Below are positions 26,566-35,407 of a stretch of 64,000 bases of DNA, piece by piece. How positions within the stretch are numbered: position 1 is the first letter of the stretch; the number at the start of each line of letters is the position of its first letter. Source of the DNA: Aquitalea denitrificans (GTDB taxonomy: Bacteria; Pseudomonadota; Gammaproteobacteria; Burkholderiales; Chromobacteriaceae). A program made the translations under genes and the position numbers. Under the pieces are notes generated by a model that had not been told where the DNA came from, made no database searches, and was given only the letters and a program-made list of their open reading frames with translations. Where the stretch lies: contig NZ_CP047241.1 in assembly GCF_009856625.1 (NCBI RefSeq), positions 3,100,001-3,164,000 on the forward strand. Direction: 5' to 3'.

Positions 26566-28080
26566 CTACAGCCGTTGTAGTTCCAGGCTGGATTTCACTT
26601 CAAAACGCTGGGTGATGCTGCCATCGTTGTCCGCGCTCTCCAGCCGCACATCAAAGCCCCACAATCGTCCCACATGCTTGAGCACCTCCTGTGCACTGCC
26701 CTCGTCCAGCGGGCGACGGTTATGCATGGTGTGACGCAGGGTCAGGCTGCGATCGCCACGCACATTTACCGACCACACCTGGATATTCGGCTCACGCGAA
26801 CCAAGGTTGTACTGCTCGGCCAGCTTGCTGCGGATATCGCGATAGCCGTTTTCATCATGAATGGCCGACACCTCCAGCTTGTCCTCGTGATCATCATCGC
26901 GAATGGAGAACATGCGGAATTCGCGGATGAGCTTGGGTGACAAGTACTGCGAGATAAAGCTTTCGTCCTTGAAGTTCTTCATGGCGAACTCCAGCGATGC
27001 GCGCCAGTCGCTGCCGGCCAGATCGGGGAACCAGGCTTTATCTTCCTCGGTGGGGTTCTCGCAGATGCGCTTGATGTCCTGGTACATGGAAAAGCCCAGC
27101 GCATACGGGTTGATGCCGTTATACCAGCGCGCCGTCACCGGCGGCTGGTACACCACATTGGTGTGGCTCTGTAAAAACTCCATCATGAAGCCATCGGTCA
27201 CCAGCCCCTTGTCGTACAAGCGGTTGAGGATGGTGTAGTGCCAGAACGTGGCCCAGCCTTCGTTCATTACCTGGGTCTGGCGCTGCGGGTAAAAATACTG
27301 CGCCACCTTGCGCACGATACGTACCAGCTCGCGCTGCCACGGCTCCAACAAGGGGGCAGATTTTTCGATGAAGTACAGCAGGTTTTCCTGTGGCTCGGCT
27401 GGAAAACGCGGTGGCTCACGGTTGGCATCATCCTTGTCACGGCGCGGAATGGTGCGCCACAGGTCATTCACCTGCATCTGCAAATACTGCTCGCGCTCTT
27501 CCTGCCGAGCCTGCTCCTCGGCCAGTGACAGCTTCTGTGGCCGTTTGTAACGGTCAACGCCGTAGTTCATCAGCGCATGGCATGAATCCAGCAACTCCTC
27601 TACGGTATCGATGCCATAACGCTCTTCGCATTTGCTGATATAGGACTTGGCAAACACCAGATAGTCGATAATGGCCGAGGCATCGGTCCAGGCACGGAAC
27701 AGGTAATTGCCCTTGAAGAAGCTGTTGTGGCCATACGCCGCATGAGCAATCACCAGTGCTTGCATGGTCATGGAATTTTCTTCCATCAAATAGGCAATGC
27801 ACGGGCTGGAGTTGATGACGATCTCGTAAGCCAGGCCCATCTGGCCGCGCTTGTAGCTTTTTTCGGTGGAGACGAAATGCTTGCCGAAGCTCCAGTGGTG
27901 ATAATTCACCGGCATGCCTACCGAGGAGTAGGCATCCATCATCTGCTCGGCAGTAATCACTTCCAGCTGGTTGGGATACACGTCCAGCTTGAATTCATCC
28001 ACCGCAATCTTGCGGATTTCGCGGTCGTATTCGTCGATCAGGTCGAAGGTCCATTCGGACCCGGTGGAAATGGGTGTCAT
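26566..28080 (-). CDS. ycgB: SpoVR family protein (YcgB)
   Basis: 504 residues. Matches the SpoVR/YcgB family throughout: WTFDLIDEYDREIRKIA at the start, YHHWSFGKHF, ALVIAHAAYGHNSFFKGN and NEGWATFWHYTIL. Biochemical role unknown; in enterics it is a stress and stationary-phase protein that works with YeaG and YeaH. The start at 28080 fits the family; the frame extends upstream into yeaH but is a shadow there. Third gene of yeaG-yeaH-ycgB. Confidence 0.92.
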   Translation of the reverse strand: MTPISTGSEWTFDLIDEYDREIRKIAVDEFKLDVYPNQLEVITAEQMMDAYSSVGMPVNYHHWSFGKHFVSTEKSYKRGQMGLAYEIVINSSPCIAYLMEENSMTMQALVIAHAAYGHNSFFKGNYLFRAWTDASAIIDYLVFAKSYISKCEERYGIDTVEELLDSCHALMNYGVDRYKRPQKLSLAEEQARQEEREQYLQMQVNDLWRTIPRRDKDDANREPPRFPAEPQENLLYFIEKSAPLLEPWQRELVRIVRKVAQYFYPQRQTQVMNEGWATFWHYTILNRLYDKGLVTDGFMMEFLQSHTNVVYQPPVTARWYNGINPYALGFSMYQDIKRICENPTEEDKAWFPDLAGSDWRASLEFAMKNFKDESFISQYLSPKLIREFRMFSIRDDDHEDKLEVSAIHDENGYRDIRSKLAEQYNLGSREPNIQVWSVNVRGDRSLTLRHTMHNRRPLDEGSAQEVLKHVGRLWGFDVRLESADNDGSITQRFEVKSSLELQRL

Positions 28081-28112
28081 GCTGTTTTCCCCTTGGCTGG
28101 CCACCCCGGCGC

Positions 28113-29387
28113 TCAGGCGCGCGTGGCTGGCTGGCGTTTGAACAGCTCCCGGAATACCGGATAAATATCGGAGGCCGAGCGGATTTTCTGCATGGCAAAG
28201 TGGCGCTGGCGCTCCTTGACCTTGAGGTACTCGTACCAGAGATTCTGTGGCTCGCCTTCGGTAATTTCGATGTAGGCGAAGTACTGGCAATAAGGCAGCA
28301 GCTGCTCTTCCATGATGCGGCCGCAGTTGGCCGAATCGCTGTCCCAGTTGTCGCCGTCGGAAGCCTGGGCGGCATAGATGTTCCACTCGCTGCTGTTGTA
28401 GCGCTTCTTCACGATATCAGCCATCAGGTTGAGCGCCGAGGACACCACGGTGCCGCCGCTTTCGCGCGAGTGGAAGAAGTCTTCTTCATTCACTTCCACC
28501 GCACTGGTGTGGTGACGGATGAACACTACCTCGATCTTGTCGTAGTTTCGCTGCAAAAACAGATAGAGCAGGATGAAAAAGCGCTTGGCCATATCCTTCT
28601 TCTGCTCGTCCATCGAGCCGGATACATCCATGATGCAGAACATCACCGCCTGGCTGGTGGGCTTGGGCTGCTGGATACGGTTGTTGTAGCGCAGATCGAA
28701 GGGGTCGATGAAGGGAATGCTGCCCAGCTTCTCGCGCAGCAGATGGATGCGCTTGCGTTGCTCGCGCACTTCCTGCGTGCTTTCATCGTCGGATTCCAGC
28801 AGTTCGTCCAGACCTTCTTCGGCCTCTCCCAGCCGGGCCAGCGTAGGTGCCGCCATGGCCACGCGCCGGGCCAGCGCGCCGCGTAGCGAGCGCACGATGC
28901 TGATATTGGCCGGCGTGCCGTCATTGGTGTAGCCAGCCCGCACCTGCTTGAGCTCTTCCACACCCATCAGCTGGGTCTTGATCAGATTGGGCAGGGCCAG
29001 GTCGTCGAAGAAGACGTTGAGGAACTCCTCGCGTGACAGCTCGAAGACAAAGTCATCCTCACCTTCACCATCCTGGCTGGCCTTGCCACCACCTCCACCA
29101 CCTCCCCCGCCTTGCGGGCGCGGGATGCGGTCGCCACGAATGAACTCCTCATTCCCCGGATGAACCTGTTCGCGTATCCCCCCCTGGCCGTGATGGAATA
29201 CCGGCTCGGAAATATCCTTGACCGGAATGGAGACTTTCTCGCCACTCTCGATGTCGGTGATACTGCGCCCCTTCACCGCACGAGAGACGGCTTCCTTGAT
29301 CTGCGCCTTGAAGCGGCGCAAGAAGCGTTCGCGGTTGACCGCGGACTTGTTCTTGCCGTTCAGGCGTCTGTCTATGATGTGGGACAT
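28113..29387 (-). CDS. yeaH: YeaH/YhbH family protein (DUF444)
   Basis: 424 residues. The opening MSHIIDRRLNGKNKSAVNRERFLRRF is family-typical (first 20 residues are diagnostic). A poly-Gly run near residues 93-100 is followed by ASQDGEGEDDFVFELS, and then a von Willebrand-A-like part with MDVSGSMDE, a metal-ion-dependent adhesion motif. It acts with the YeaG kinase in nutrient-stress responses in E. coli. The poly-Gly linker is normal for the family. Confidence 0.92.
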   Translation of the reverse strand: MSHIIDRRLNGKNKSAVNRERFLRRFKAQIKEAVSRAVKGRSITDIESGEKVSIPVKDISEPVFHHGQGGIREQVHPGNEEFIRGDRIPRPQGGGGGGGGGKASQDGEGEDDFVFELSREEFLNVFFDDLALPNLIKTQLMGVEELKQVRAGYTNDGTPANISIVRSLRGALARRVAMAAPTLARLGEAEEGLDELLESDDESTQEVREQRKRIHLLREKLGSIPFIDPFDLRYNNRIQQPKPTSQAVMFCIMDVSGSMDEQKKDMAKRFFILLYLFLQRNYDKIEVVFIRHHTSAVEVNEEDFFHSRESGGTVVSSALNLMADIVKKRYNSSEWNIYAAQASDGDNWDSDSANCGRIMEEQLLPYCQYFAYIEITEGEPQNLWYEYLKVKERQRHFAMQKIRSASDIYPVFRELFKRQPATRA

Positions 29388-29447
29388 GGCAACCTCGCTG
29401 TTGTCTCCTGCGGCCCGGTTTGCACAAGCACGGCAAGTCTGGCCTGG

Positions 29448-29515
29448 CCGGTCTGTCTAATGTCAGACAGACCGGGCAGAAATCGGTGCCGGTCAGCCCG
29501 GAATATTCCCGGGCT
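29448..29515. other. Two stem-loops in the yeaG-yeaH gap
   Basis: An 11-bp perfect stem (29448-29458 with 29465-29475, 6-nt loop) is followed 20 nt later by a 7-bp stem (29495-29501 with 29509-29515, AGCCCGG/CCGGGCT). Neither has a T-run, so they look more like mRNA processing or attenuating hairpins than terminators. Confidence 0.6.
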
Positions 29516-29527
29516 GCCGTTGCATGG

Positions 29528-31456
29528 TCAGGAGGACTTGCGTACCCGCAGATACCATTCGCACAGCAGGCGTACCTGCTTGGCGGTGTAGCCCTTTTCC
29601 ACCATGCGGTTGACGAAGTCTTCATGCTTCTTGGCGTCTTCGACGCTGGCCTTGGCATTGAAGGAAATCACCGGCAACAGCTCTTCGGTATTGGAGAACA
29701 TCTTCTTCTCGATCACCGTGCGCAGCTTTTCGTAGCTGGTCCAGGTCGGGTTCTTGCCGCCATTGTTGGCCCGGGCCCGCAGCACGAAGTTGACGATTTC
29801 GTTGCGGAAGTCCTTGGGATTGGAAATTCCGGCCGGTTTTTCGATTTTCTCCAGTTCGCCATTGAGCGAGGTACGGTCGAAGATTTCGCCGGTATCCTGA
29901 TCGCGGTATTCCTGGTCCTGAATCCAGTAGTCGGCGAAGGTGACATAGCGGTCAAAAATGTTCTGGCCGTATTCCGAGTAGCTTTCCAGATAAGCGGTCT
30001 GGATTTCCTTGCCGATGAACTCGACATACTTCGGTGCCAGATACTCCTTGAGGAAGGTCAGGTATTTCTGTTCCTGCTCGGCCGGGAACTGTTCGCGCTC
30101 CACCTGCTGTTCCAGCACATACAACAGATGCACCGGGTTGGCAGCCACTTCCTGATTATCAAAGTTGAACACCTTGGACAGAATCTTGTAGGCAAAGCGG
30201 GTGGAAAGACCGTTCATGCCCTCGTCCACCCCGGCGTAGTCGCGGTATTCCTGCAGCGACTTGGCCTTGGGGTCGGTATCTTTAAGGTTGTCGCCGTCGT
30301 ACACCTGCATCTTGCTGAACAGGCTGGAGTTTTCCGTCTCTTTCAGCCGCGACAGAATGGCAAACTGCGCCATCATCTTCAGCGTTCCGGGGGCGCACGG
30401 CGCATGGCCCAGAGACGAGTTGCGGATCAGCTTGTCGTAGATCTTGATCTCTTCGGTCACGCGCAGGCAGTACGGTACCTTGACGATATAGATACGGTCG
30501 AGGAAGGCCTCGTTGTTCTTGTTGTTGCGGAACTGTTTCCACTCCGATTCATTGGAGTGCGCCAGTACGATGCCATCGAAAGGAATCGCACCAAAGCCTT
30601 CGGTACCCTTGAAGTTGCTTTCCTGAGTGGCAGTCAGCAGCGGGTGCAGCACCTTGATTGGGGCCTTGAACATTTCCACGAATTCCAGCAGACCCTGATT
30701 GGCCAAGCAGAGGCCACCGGAGTAGCTGTAGGCATCCGGGTCGTCCTGGGCGTATTTTTCCAGCTTGCGGATATCCACCTTGCCCACCAGCGAACTGATG
30801 TCCTGGTTGTTTTCATCGCCCGGTTCGGTCTTGGCGACGGCGATCTGCCGTAGCACCGACGGGTAGCGCTTCACTACTTTGAACTGACCGATGTCGCCAT
30901 TGAATTCATGCAGGCGTTTCACCGCCCACGGGCTGGGGATGGTTTTCAGATAGCGGCGCGGAATGCCGAATTCTTCTTCCAGAATGGCACCGTCCTCTTC
31001 CACATTGAACAGGCCCAGCGGCGACTCGTTAAGCGGGCTGCCCTTGAGGCAATAGAACGGTACTTGCTCCATCAGCTCTTTCAGCTTTTCGGCAATGGAA
31101 GACTTGCCGCCACCCACCGGTCCCAGCAAGTAGAGAATCTGCTTCTTCTCTTCCAGTCCCTGGGCGGCATGGCGGAAATAGGCCACCACTTGTTCGATCA
31201 CCTCTTCGGTGCCATAGAACTCGCGGAAGGCCGGGTAAACCTTGATGACCTTGTTGGAAAAAATACGCGACAGGCGCTGGTCGTGACGGGTATCCACCAG
31301 CTCAGGCTCGCCGATGGCCATCAGCATGCGCTCGGAGGCTGTGGCATAGGCAGAATGCTCACGCTTGCAGATCTCCAGATACTCCTGGATGGTGTATTCC
31401 TCTTCACGCGTCTTGTCGTAACGTGAGGCGTAGTGGCTCAAGATATCCGGGTGCAT
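29528..31456 (-). CDS. yeaG: PrkA-family serine protein kinase (YeaG)
   Basis: 642 residues (E. coli YeaG 644). An AAA-like PrkA N-terminal domain with Walker A LLGPVGGGKSS near residue 110 and FDGIVLAHSNESEW is followed by the PrkA C-terminal kinase-like domain. In enterics it phosphorylates proteins during nitrogen starvation and stationary phase. Start ATG 31456 (MHPDILSHYASRYD). First gene of the three-gene module; its promoter must be in the gap up to 31740. Confidence 0.93.
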   Translation of the reverse strand: MHPDILSHYASRYDKTREEEYTIQEYLEICKREHSAYATASERMLMAIGEPELVDTRHDQRLSRIFSNKVIKVYPAFREFYGTEEVIEQVVAYFRHAAQGLEEKKQILYLLGPVGGGKSSIAEKLKELMEQVPFYCLKGSPLNESPLGLFNVEEDGAILEEEFGIPRRYLKTIPSPWAVKRLHEFNGDIGQFKVVKRYPSVLRQIAVAKTEPGDENNQDISSLVGKVDIRKLEKYAQDDPDAYSYSGGLCLANQGLLEFVEMFKAPIKVLHPLLTATQESNFKGTEGFGAIPFDGIVLAHSNESEWKQFRNNKNNEAFLDRIYIVKVPYCLRVTEEIKIYDKLIRNSSLGHAPCAPGTLKMMAQFAILSRLKETENSSLFSKMQVYDGDNLKDTDPKAKSLQEYRDYAGVDEGMNGLSTRFAYKILSKVFNFDNQEVAANPVHLLYVLEQQVEREQFPAEQEQKYLTFLKEYLAPKYVEFIGKEIQTAYLESYSEYGQNIFDRYVTFADYWIQDQEYRDQDTGEIFDRTSLNGELEKIEKPAGISNPKDFRNEIVNFVLRARANNGGKNPTWTSYEKLRTVIEKKMFSNTEELLPVISFNAKASVEDAKKHEDFVNRMVEKGYTAKQVRLLCEWYLRVRKSS

Positions 31457-31740
31457 GGCTCTCTCCTGGCTGGTTGCAGGGGTGCGCACGGCGTGCATGG
31501 TGCACCCGCTATCCCCTTGCAGAATTTGCGTACTGACTGGCTTTCAGATTCTCTTTTTCTGGGTATAGCACATGCGGGGAAGAGCAAGAACAAAAGCAAC
31601 GAAACAATTGAAAATGCCAAAAAAATTAACTAAGTAACTGAATTTAGTGAGGAATTTTCTTAATATGACCAAAGAAAATTTACTGATATCTATTTTCCAT
31701 ATTGCATTTTTAAAAATTTATCTTTTCAAATCAATAACAT
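31457..31740. other. AT-rich upstream region of yeaG
   Basis: From about 31555 to 31740 the sequence is far richer in A/T than all neighbours, with several A- and T-tracts. It must carry the yeaG promoter (minus strand). A 25-codon frame at 31665-31742 (+) begins MTKENLLISIFHIAFLKIYL and is preceded by AGGA 11 nt upstream. It could be a tiny hydrophobic protein or chance. Confidence 0.4.
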
Positions 31741-31778
31741 AAAAAAACCCCCGACTAAAAGTACTGGGGGTGTTTTTA
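31741..31778 (-). terminator. Terminator of PilZ/NUDIX operon
   Basis: ACCCCC and GGGGGT arms with inner ACT/AGT pairing; on the minus strand the stem is followed by a run of T. Placed 25 nt after the PilZ gene stop. Confidence 0.75.
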
Positions 31779-31802
31779 TGTATCAATTTGCAAGCAGCTG
31801 TT

Positions 31803-32120
31803 TCAGCTTTTGCGCTTGATGATACGGGTACCAATTTCATAGACCTGACCACGTTTGACCTCGTTGCAGCGCCGCACTTCCACCTCGGCCTCCAGCGGCT
31901 TCCCTGGCAAGCCGCCGACGGCAGGTGCCAGCACGATGACAGACAGGCGTTCGCCATGCTGTGGCACAAACGAGCTGCGAAAGGCCATGCCGTCTACCGA
32001 CAGGTCAACGCACTCGCCATAGTGGGTTTCACCGGTGTGCAGCGACTTGATGCGTGCCTTGCAGCCCATCTGCAGACGGCGCGCACCGCGTCGTTCGTGA
32101 TAAGGATCAAACGGTGGCAC
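31803..32120 (-). CDS. PilZ domain protein
   Basis: 105 residues from GTG 32120. The PilZ c-di-GMP motifs are present: ERRGARR near the N-terminus (R-x-x-x-R type) and DLSVDGMAF (D-x-S-x-x-G). A single PilZ domain with no partner domain, so it is probably a c-di-GMP-responsive adaptor. GGGAG lies 8 nt before the GTG; TTG starts at 32138 and 32165 are alternatives. It overlaps the NUDIX stop by 14 nt. Confidence 0.8.
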   Translation of the reverse strand: MPPFDPYHERRGARRLQMGCKARIKSLHTGETHYGECVDLSVDGMAFRSSFVPQHGERLSVIVLAPAVGGLPGKPLEAEVEVRRCNEVKRGQVYEIGTRIIKRKS

Positions 32121-32664
32121 CGGGTAGTCTCCCGTCAAGATGCGCAGCCAGCCAGTGCAGGCCAACGATGGACTTGCTATCGCAGATATCCCCGCTCAGC
32201 GCCATCTGCATTACCTGCTCCAGCGGCAGGGTCAGCACCTCCAGGAATTCTCCCTCATCCAGCTGGCGCTCACCTGCCACCAAATCCTCGGCCAGGTAAT
32301 AGCTGATCTGCTCGTTCGAATAGCCAATACAGGGATAGGCCGTGCCCAGGTGGCGCCAGCTGGCAGCCTGATAGCCAGTTTCTTCCAGCAGCTCGCGCCG
32401 GGCGGTCAGCGCCGGGGCTTCATCCGGGTCGATCTTGCCTGCCGGAATTTCCAGGAATACGCGACCGGCGGGATAGCGGTACTGGCGCTCCATCACCAGC
32501 TTGCGGTCTGCAGTCAGGGCCAGGATGGCAACTGCACCAGGATGCAGAATGTACTCGCGGCTGGCCTCTGCACCATCCGGCAGCAATACCTTGTCCTTGT
32601 GCACCTGGAGAAACCCACCCTCGTACACCAGTGCCGACTGCAATTGCTTTTCAACAAGATCCAC
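32107..32664 (-). CDS. nudF: NUDIX hydrolase, ADP-ribose pyrophosphatase type
   Basis: 185 residues from GTG 32664. The full Nudix box G-x5-E-x7-REUxEExGU is visible in GKIDPDEAPALTARRELLEETG (positions about 90-112). Upstream ERQYRYPAGRVFLEIPAG is typical of ADP-ribose pyrophosphatases. It would hydrolyse ADP-ribose to AMP and ribose 5-phosphate. AAAGG lies 6 nt before the GTG; an ATG at 32703 is an alternative start. The gene overlaps both neighbours. Confidence 0.85.
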   Translation of the reverse strand: MDLVEKQLQSALVYEGGFLQVHKDKVLLPDGAEASREYILHPGAVAILALTADRKLVMERQYRYPAGRVFLEIPAGKIDPDEAPALTARRELLEETGYQAASWRHLGTAYPCIGYSNEQISYYLAEDLVAGERQLDEGEFLEVLTLPLEQVMQMALSGDICDSKSIVGLHWLAAHLDGRLPGATV

Positions 32665-33199
32665 GTGCTGCCTTTCTGTTTTTCCAGTGACGGACCACGG
32701 CACAACGCCAGCCCAGCATGACTGCCAGATACCCCAGTGTGGACAAGGTCAGGCCAAACACCAGCAAGCCCAGCAACAGCGGCCATCCCAATGCCAGCAG
32801 CCAGTCCAGCACTTGTTGGCCCCACTGCCACAAGTCTTGCTCCGCCCATGCCGGAGGCTGGCTCATTGTACCTGCAGCAGGGTCACCCAGTAACAGCAGT
32901 CCACAGGAATACGCCAGAAAATAAATTGGCAGGATGGTTAGCGGATTACTGTACAGCGTCGCCAACAAGGCAGCCGGCAGATTCACCTTCAAGCACAAGG
33001 CCAGCATCAGCGTGGACAGCCGCTTGGGCGGACCAGGCAGTAAACCGGCAAACAGGCCTAACGCCACTCCCCGCGCCACCTTGCGGCGATTCAGGGTCCA
33101 GTAGGCCGGCTGATCCAGCCAGCGGCCCAACCATCCCAGTCCGGGGCGATACAGCAACTGATGGCGATAATTACTGGCACGACGCAAGAAAGTTTGCAT
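32651..33199 (-). CDS. DUF2062 membrane protein
   Basis: 182 residues. The DUF2062 core is recognisable: VARGVALGLFAGLLPGPP, then two hydrophobic segments around SNPLTILPIYFLAY and a further pair near the C-terminus (LLALGWPLLLGLLVFGLTL). Inner membrane protein of unknown function. Start ATG 33199 (MQTFLRRASNYRHQ) chosen on family grounds. First gene of a three-gene operon with NUDIX and PilZ. Confidence 0.8.
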   Translation of the reverse strand: MQTFLRRASNYRHQLLYRPGLGWLGRWLDQPAYWTLNRRKVARGVALGLFAGLLPGPPKRLSTLMLALCLKVNLPAALLATLYSNPLTILPIYFLAYSCGLLLLGDPAAGTMSQPPAWAEQDLWQWGQQVLDWLLALGWPLLLGLLVFGLTLSTLGYLAVMLGWRCAVVRHWKNRKAARGSC

Positions 33200-33280
33200 G
33201 GCAGGAGTTGGTTCCCGTTGTCGTAAAGCCACACCGGCAGGAGCCAGCTGACAAAAGAGTTGTCAAACGGCGCAGAATAA

Positions 33281-33298
33281 TTTAAACAAGCGTTTGAA
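33281..33298. promoter_or_regulatory. Operator-like dyad upstream of acyl-CoA dehydrogenase
   Basis: TTTAAAC-N4-GTTTGAA, an 18-bp near-perfect dyad 85 nt before the gene. It resembles TetR-family fatty-acid regulator sites such as PsrA (AAAC-N4-GTTT). No TetR gene is adjacent. Confidence 0.55.
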
Positions 33299-33383
33299 TT
33301 AAGCGAATCAATAAAAACGCTCCGCCACCCATGGCTATTCGACCCGGAAAACCCGGGCAGCGCAACCAACAAGGAGAGACCTC

Positions 33384-35168
33384 ATGCCCGCATATAAAGC
33401 CCCGCTGCGTGACTTTGACTTTGTGCTCAACGAACTGATCAAAGTACAGGACATCATCCCCGGGCTGCCCGGCTATGAAGAAGCCACCCAGGACATTTTT
33501 ACTTCCTATCTGGAAGCTGCAGCCCAATTCTGTGAAAGCGAGCTGGCACCACTGAACCGCCAGGCCGATGAAGAAGGCTGCCAGTTCGACCCCACCACCA
33601 AGGCTGTCACCACACCGCCAGGCTTCAAGGAAGCCTACAAGCAGTATTGCGAACTAGGCTTCCCGGCACTGGACTGCGACCCGGCCTACGGCGGCCAGGG
33701 CATGCCCAAGTCGCTGGCTTTCCCGGTGATGGAAATGCAGTGCTCTTCCAACGTAGCCTGGTCGATGTACCCCGGCCTGTCACACGGTGCATACTCTGCC
33801 ATCCACGCCCACGGCACCGACGAGCAAAAAGCTACCTACCTGCCCAAACTGGTAGATGGCAGCTGGACCGGCACCATGTGTCTGACCGAACCGCACTGCG
33901 GCACCGACCTTGGTCTGCTGAAAACCCGCGCCGAACCGAATGGCGATGGCAGCTACCGCATTACCGGTACCAAGATTTTCATTTCGGCGGGCGAGCACGA
34001 CATGTCCGACAACATCATCCATCTGGTGCTGGCACGTCTGCCGGATGCGCCGAAGGATGTGAAGGGCATCTCGCTGTTCATCGTGCCCAAATTCCTGGCT
34101 GATGGCAGCCGCAACACCGTGGCCTGCGGCAGCCTGGAACACAAGATGGGCATCAAGGCCAATGCCACGGCGGTGATCAATCTGGATGAGGCACAGGGCT
34201 GGCTGATTGGCGAGGCCAACAAGGGCCTGGCCTGCATGTTCACCATGATGAACGCCGCCCGCCTGGGTTGCGGCATGCAGGGCCTGGGCATTGGCGAAGC
34301 CTCCTTCCAGGGCGCACTGGCTTATGCACGCGAACGCCTGCAAATGCGCGCACTCACCGGCAACAAATACCCGGACAAACCGGCCGACCCCATCATCGTG
34401 CATCCGGACGTGCGCCGCATGCTGTTGACCCAGAAAGCCTATACCGAGGCTGGCCGTGCGTTGACCGCCCTGCTGGCGCTGCAACTGGATATCGAAGATA
34501 AGCATCCGGATGCCGCACAGCGGCAGGATGCGGCGGACCTGGTGGCCCTGCTCACCCCGGTGGCCAAGGCCTTCATGACCGATAACGGTTTTGAGGCGGC
34601 CAATATGGGCATGCAGGTATTTGGTGGCCACGGCTTCATCCGCGAATGGGGCATGGAGCAACTGGTGCGCGACTGCCGCATCTCGCAAATCTACGAAGGC
34701 ACCAACGGCATCCAGGCCATCGACCTGCTGGGCCGCAAGGTATTGCTGGATCAGGGCCAGAAACTGCGCAAGTTCACCAAGCAGATTCACCAGTTCTGCC
34801 AGGCCAATGAAGGCAATGACAAGCTGGCGGAATATATTGCCCCGCTGTCCAGGCTGATGAAAGACGTGGGCGAAGTCACCATGGGCATTGGCATGGCCAG
34901 CCTGCAGAACAAGGACGAAGCCGGTGCAGCCGCCACCGACTACCTGCGCCTGATCGGCCACCTGACTTATGCCTGGCTGTGGGCGCGCATGGCTGAGGTG
35001 GCGCATGCCAGCCTGGGCAAGGGCGATGATGCCTTCTACCAGGCCAAGATTGCCACCGGTCGCTTCTACATGGCCAAACTCTTCCCCGAAGTGCATACCC
35101 TGCTGGCGCGCATCAAGGGCGGTGCTGCACCACTGATGGCACTGGACGAAGAACACTTTATTTTCTGA
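33384..35168 (+). CDS. Acyl-CoA dehydrogenase (large, DmdC-like subfamily)
   Basis: 594 residues, about 200 longer than ordinary acyl-CoA dehydrogenases. N-terminal extension (MPAYKAPLRDFDFVLNEL), FAD/substrate motifs MCLTEPHCGTDLG and IFISAGEHDM, and QIYEGTNGIQAIDLLGRK are seen. The extra C-terminal domain is the one found in DmdC and AidB-related enzymes. It probably oxidises a medium- or long-chain acyl-CoA, or 3-methylmercaptopropionyl-CoA; the sequence does not decide. AAGGAG precedes the ATG. Monocistronic, with its own terminator. Confidence 0.88.
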   Translation: MPAYKAPLRDFDFVLNELIKVQDIIPGLPGYEEATQDIFTSYLEAAAQFCESELAPLNRQADEEGCQFDPTTKAVTTPPGFKEAYKQYCELGFPALDCDPAYGGQGMPKSLAFPVMEMQCSSNVAWSMYPGLSHGAYSAIHAHGTDEQKATYLPKLVDGSWTGTMCLTEPHCGTDLGLLKTRAEPNGDGSYRITGTKIFISAGEHDMSDNIIHLVLARLPDAPKDVKGISLFIVPKFLADGSRNTVACGSLEHKMGIKANATAVINLDEAQGWLIGEANKGLACMFTMMNAARLGCGMQGLGIGEASFQGALAYARERLQMRALTGNKYPDKPADPIIVHPDVRRMLLTQKAYTEAGRALTALLALQLDIEDKHPDAAQRQDAADLVALLTPVAKAFMTDNGFEAANMGMQVFGGHGFIREWGMEQLVRDCRISQIYEGTNGIQAIDLLGRKVLLDQGQKLRKFTKQIHQFCQANEGNDKLAEYIAPLSRLMKDVGEVTMGIGMASLQNKDEAGAAATDYLRLIGHLTYAWLWARMAEVAHASLGKGDDAFYQAKIATGRFYMAKLFPEVHTLLARIKGGAAPLMALDEEHFIF

Positions 35169-35190
35169 TTGCTGGCTCTACCCTGTTGAG

Positions 35191-35213
35191 CGGCCCTGCG
35201 GGGCCGTTTTTTT
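35191..35213 (+). terminator. Terminator of acyl-CoA dehydrogenase gene
   Basis: CGGCCC-TGCG-GGGCCG followed by seven T. Confidence 0.9.
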
Positions 35214-35248
35214 ATGGCTTACCGCTACCGGATATCCTGCTGGCAGAC

Positions 35249-35275
35249 AAAAAAAAGCCCGGAAAACCCGGGCTT
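35249..35275 (-). terminator. Terminator of the rhamnose operon
   Basis: AAGCCCGG and CCGGGCTT pair over a 5-nt loop; on the minus strand a run of eight T follows. A second 9-bp hairpin (CTGTCATGC, loop TTTTT) sits at 35342-35364, between this and the aldA stop. Confidence 0.85.
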
Positions 35276-35407
35276 ATGAATAAAGGAATGAAAAAAGAGA
35301 GCTCGTACTCTCGGTTTCATTCTAATCAAAACCGTCACGCACTGTCATGCTTTTTGCATGACAGCACGGGCAAGCAAGTACTCATGCCCAGCAGGAACCA
35401 ATGCAAC

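Noticed and set aside
29085..29110. Poly-Gly coding run in yeaH that looks like a slippage tract
   Set aside because: A Gly linker at this place is usual for the YeaH family and the codons are mixed.
33780..35156. 458-codon frame on the minus strand
   Set aside because: Antisense to the acyl-CoA dehydrogenase gene.
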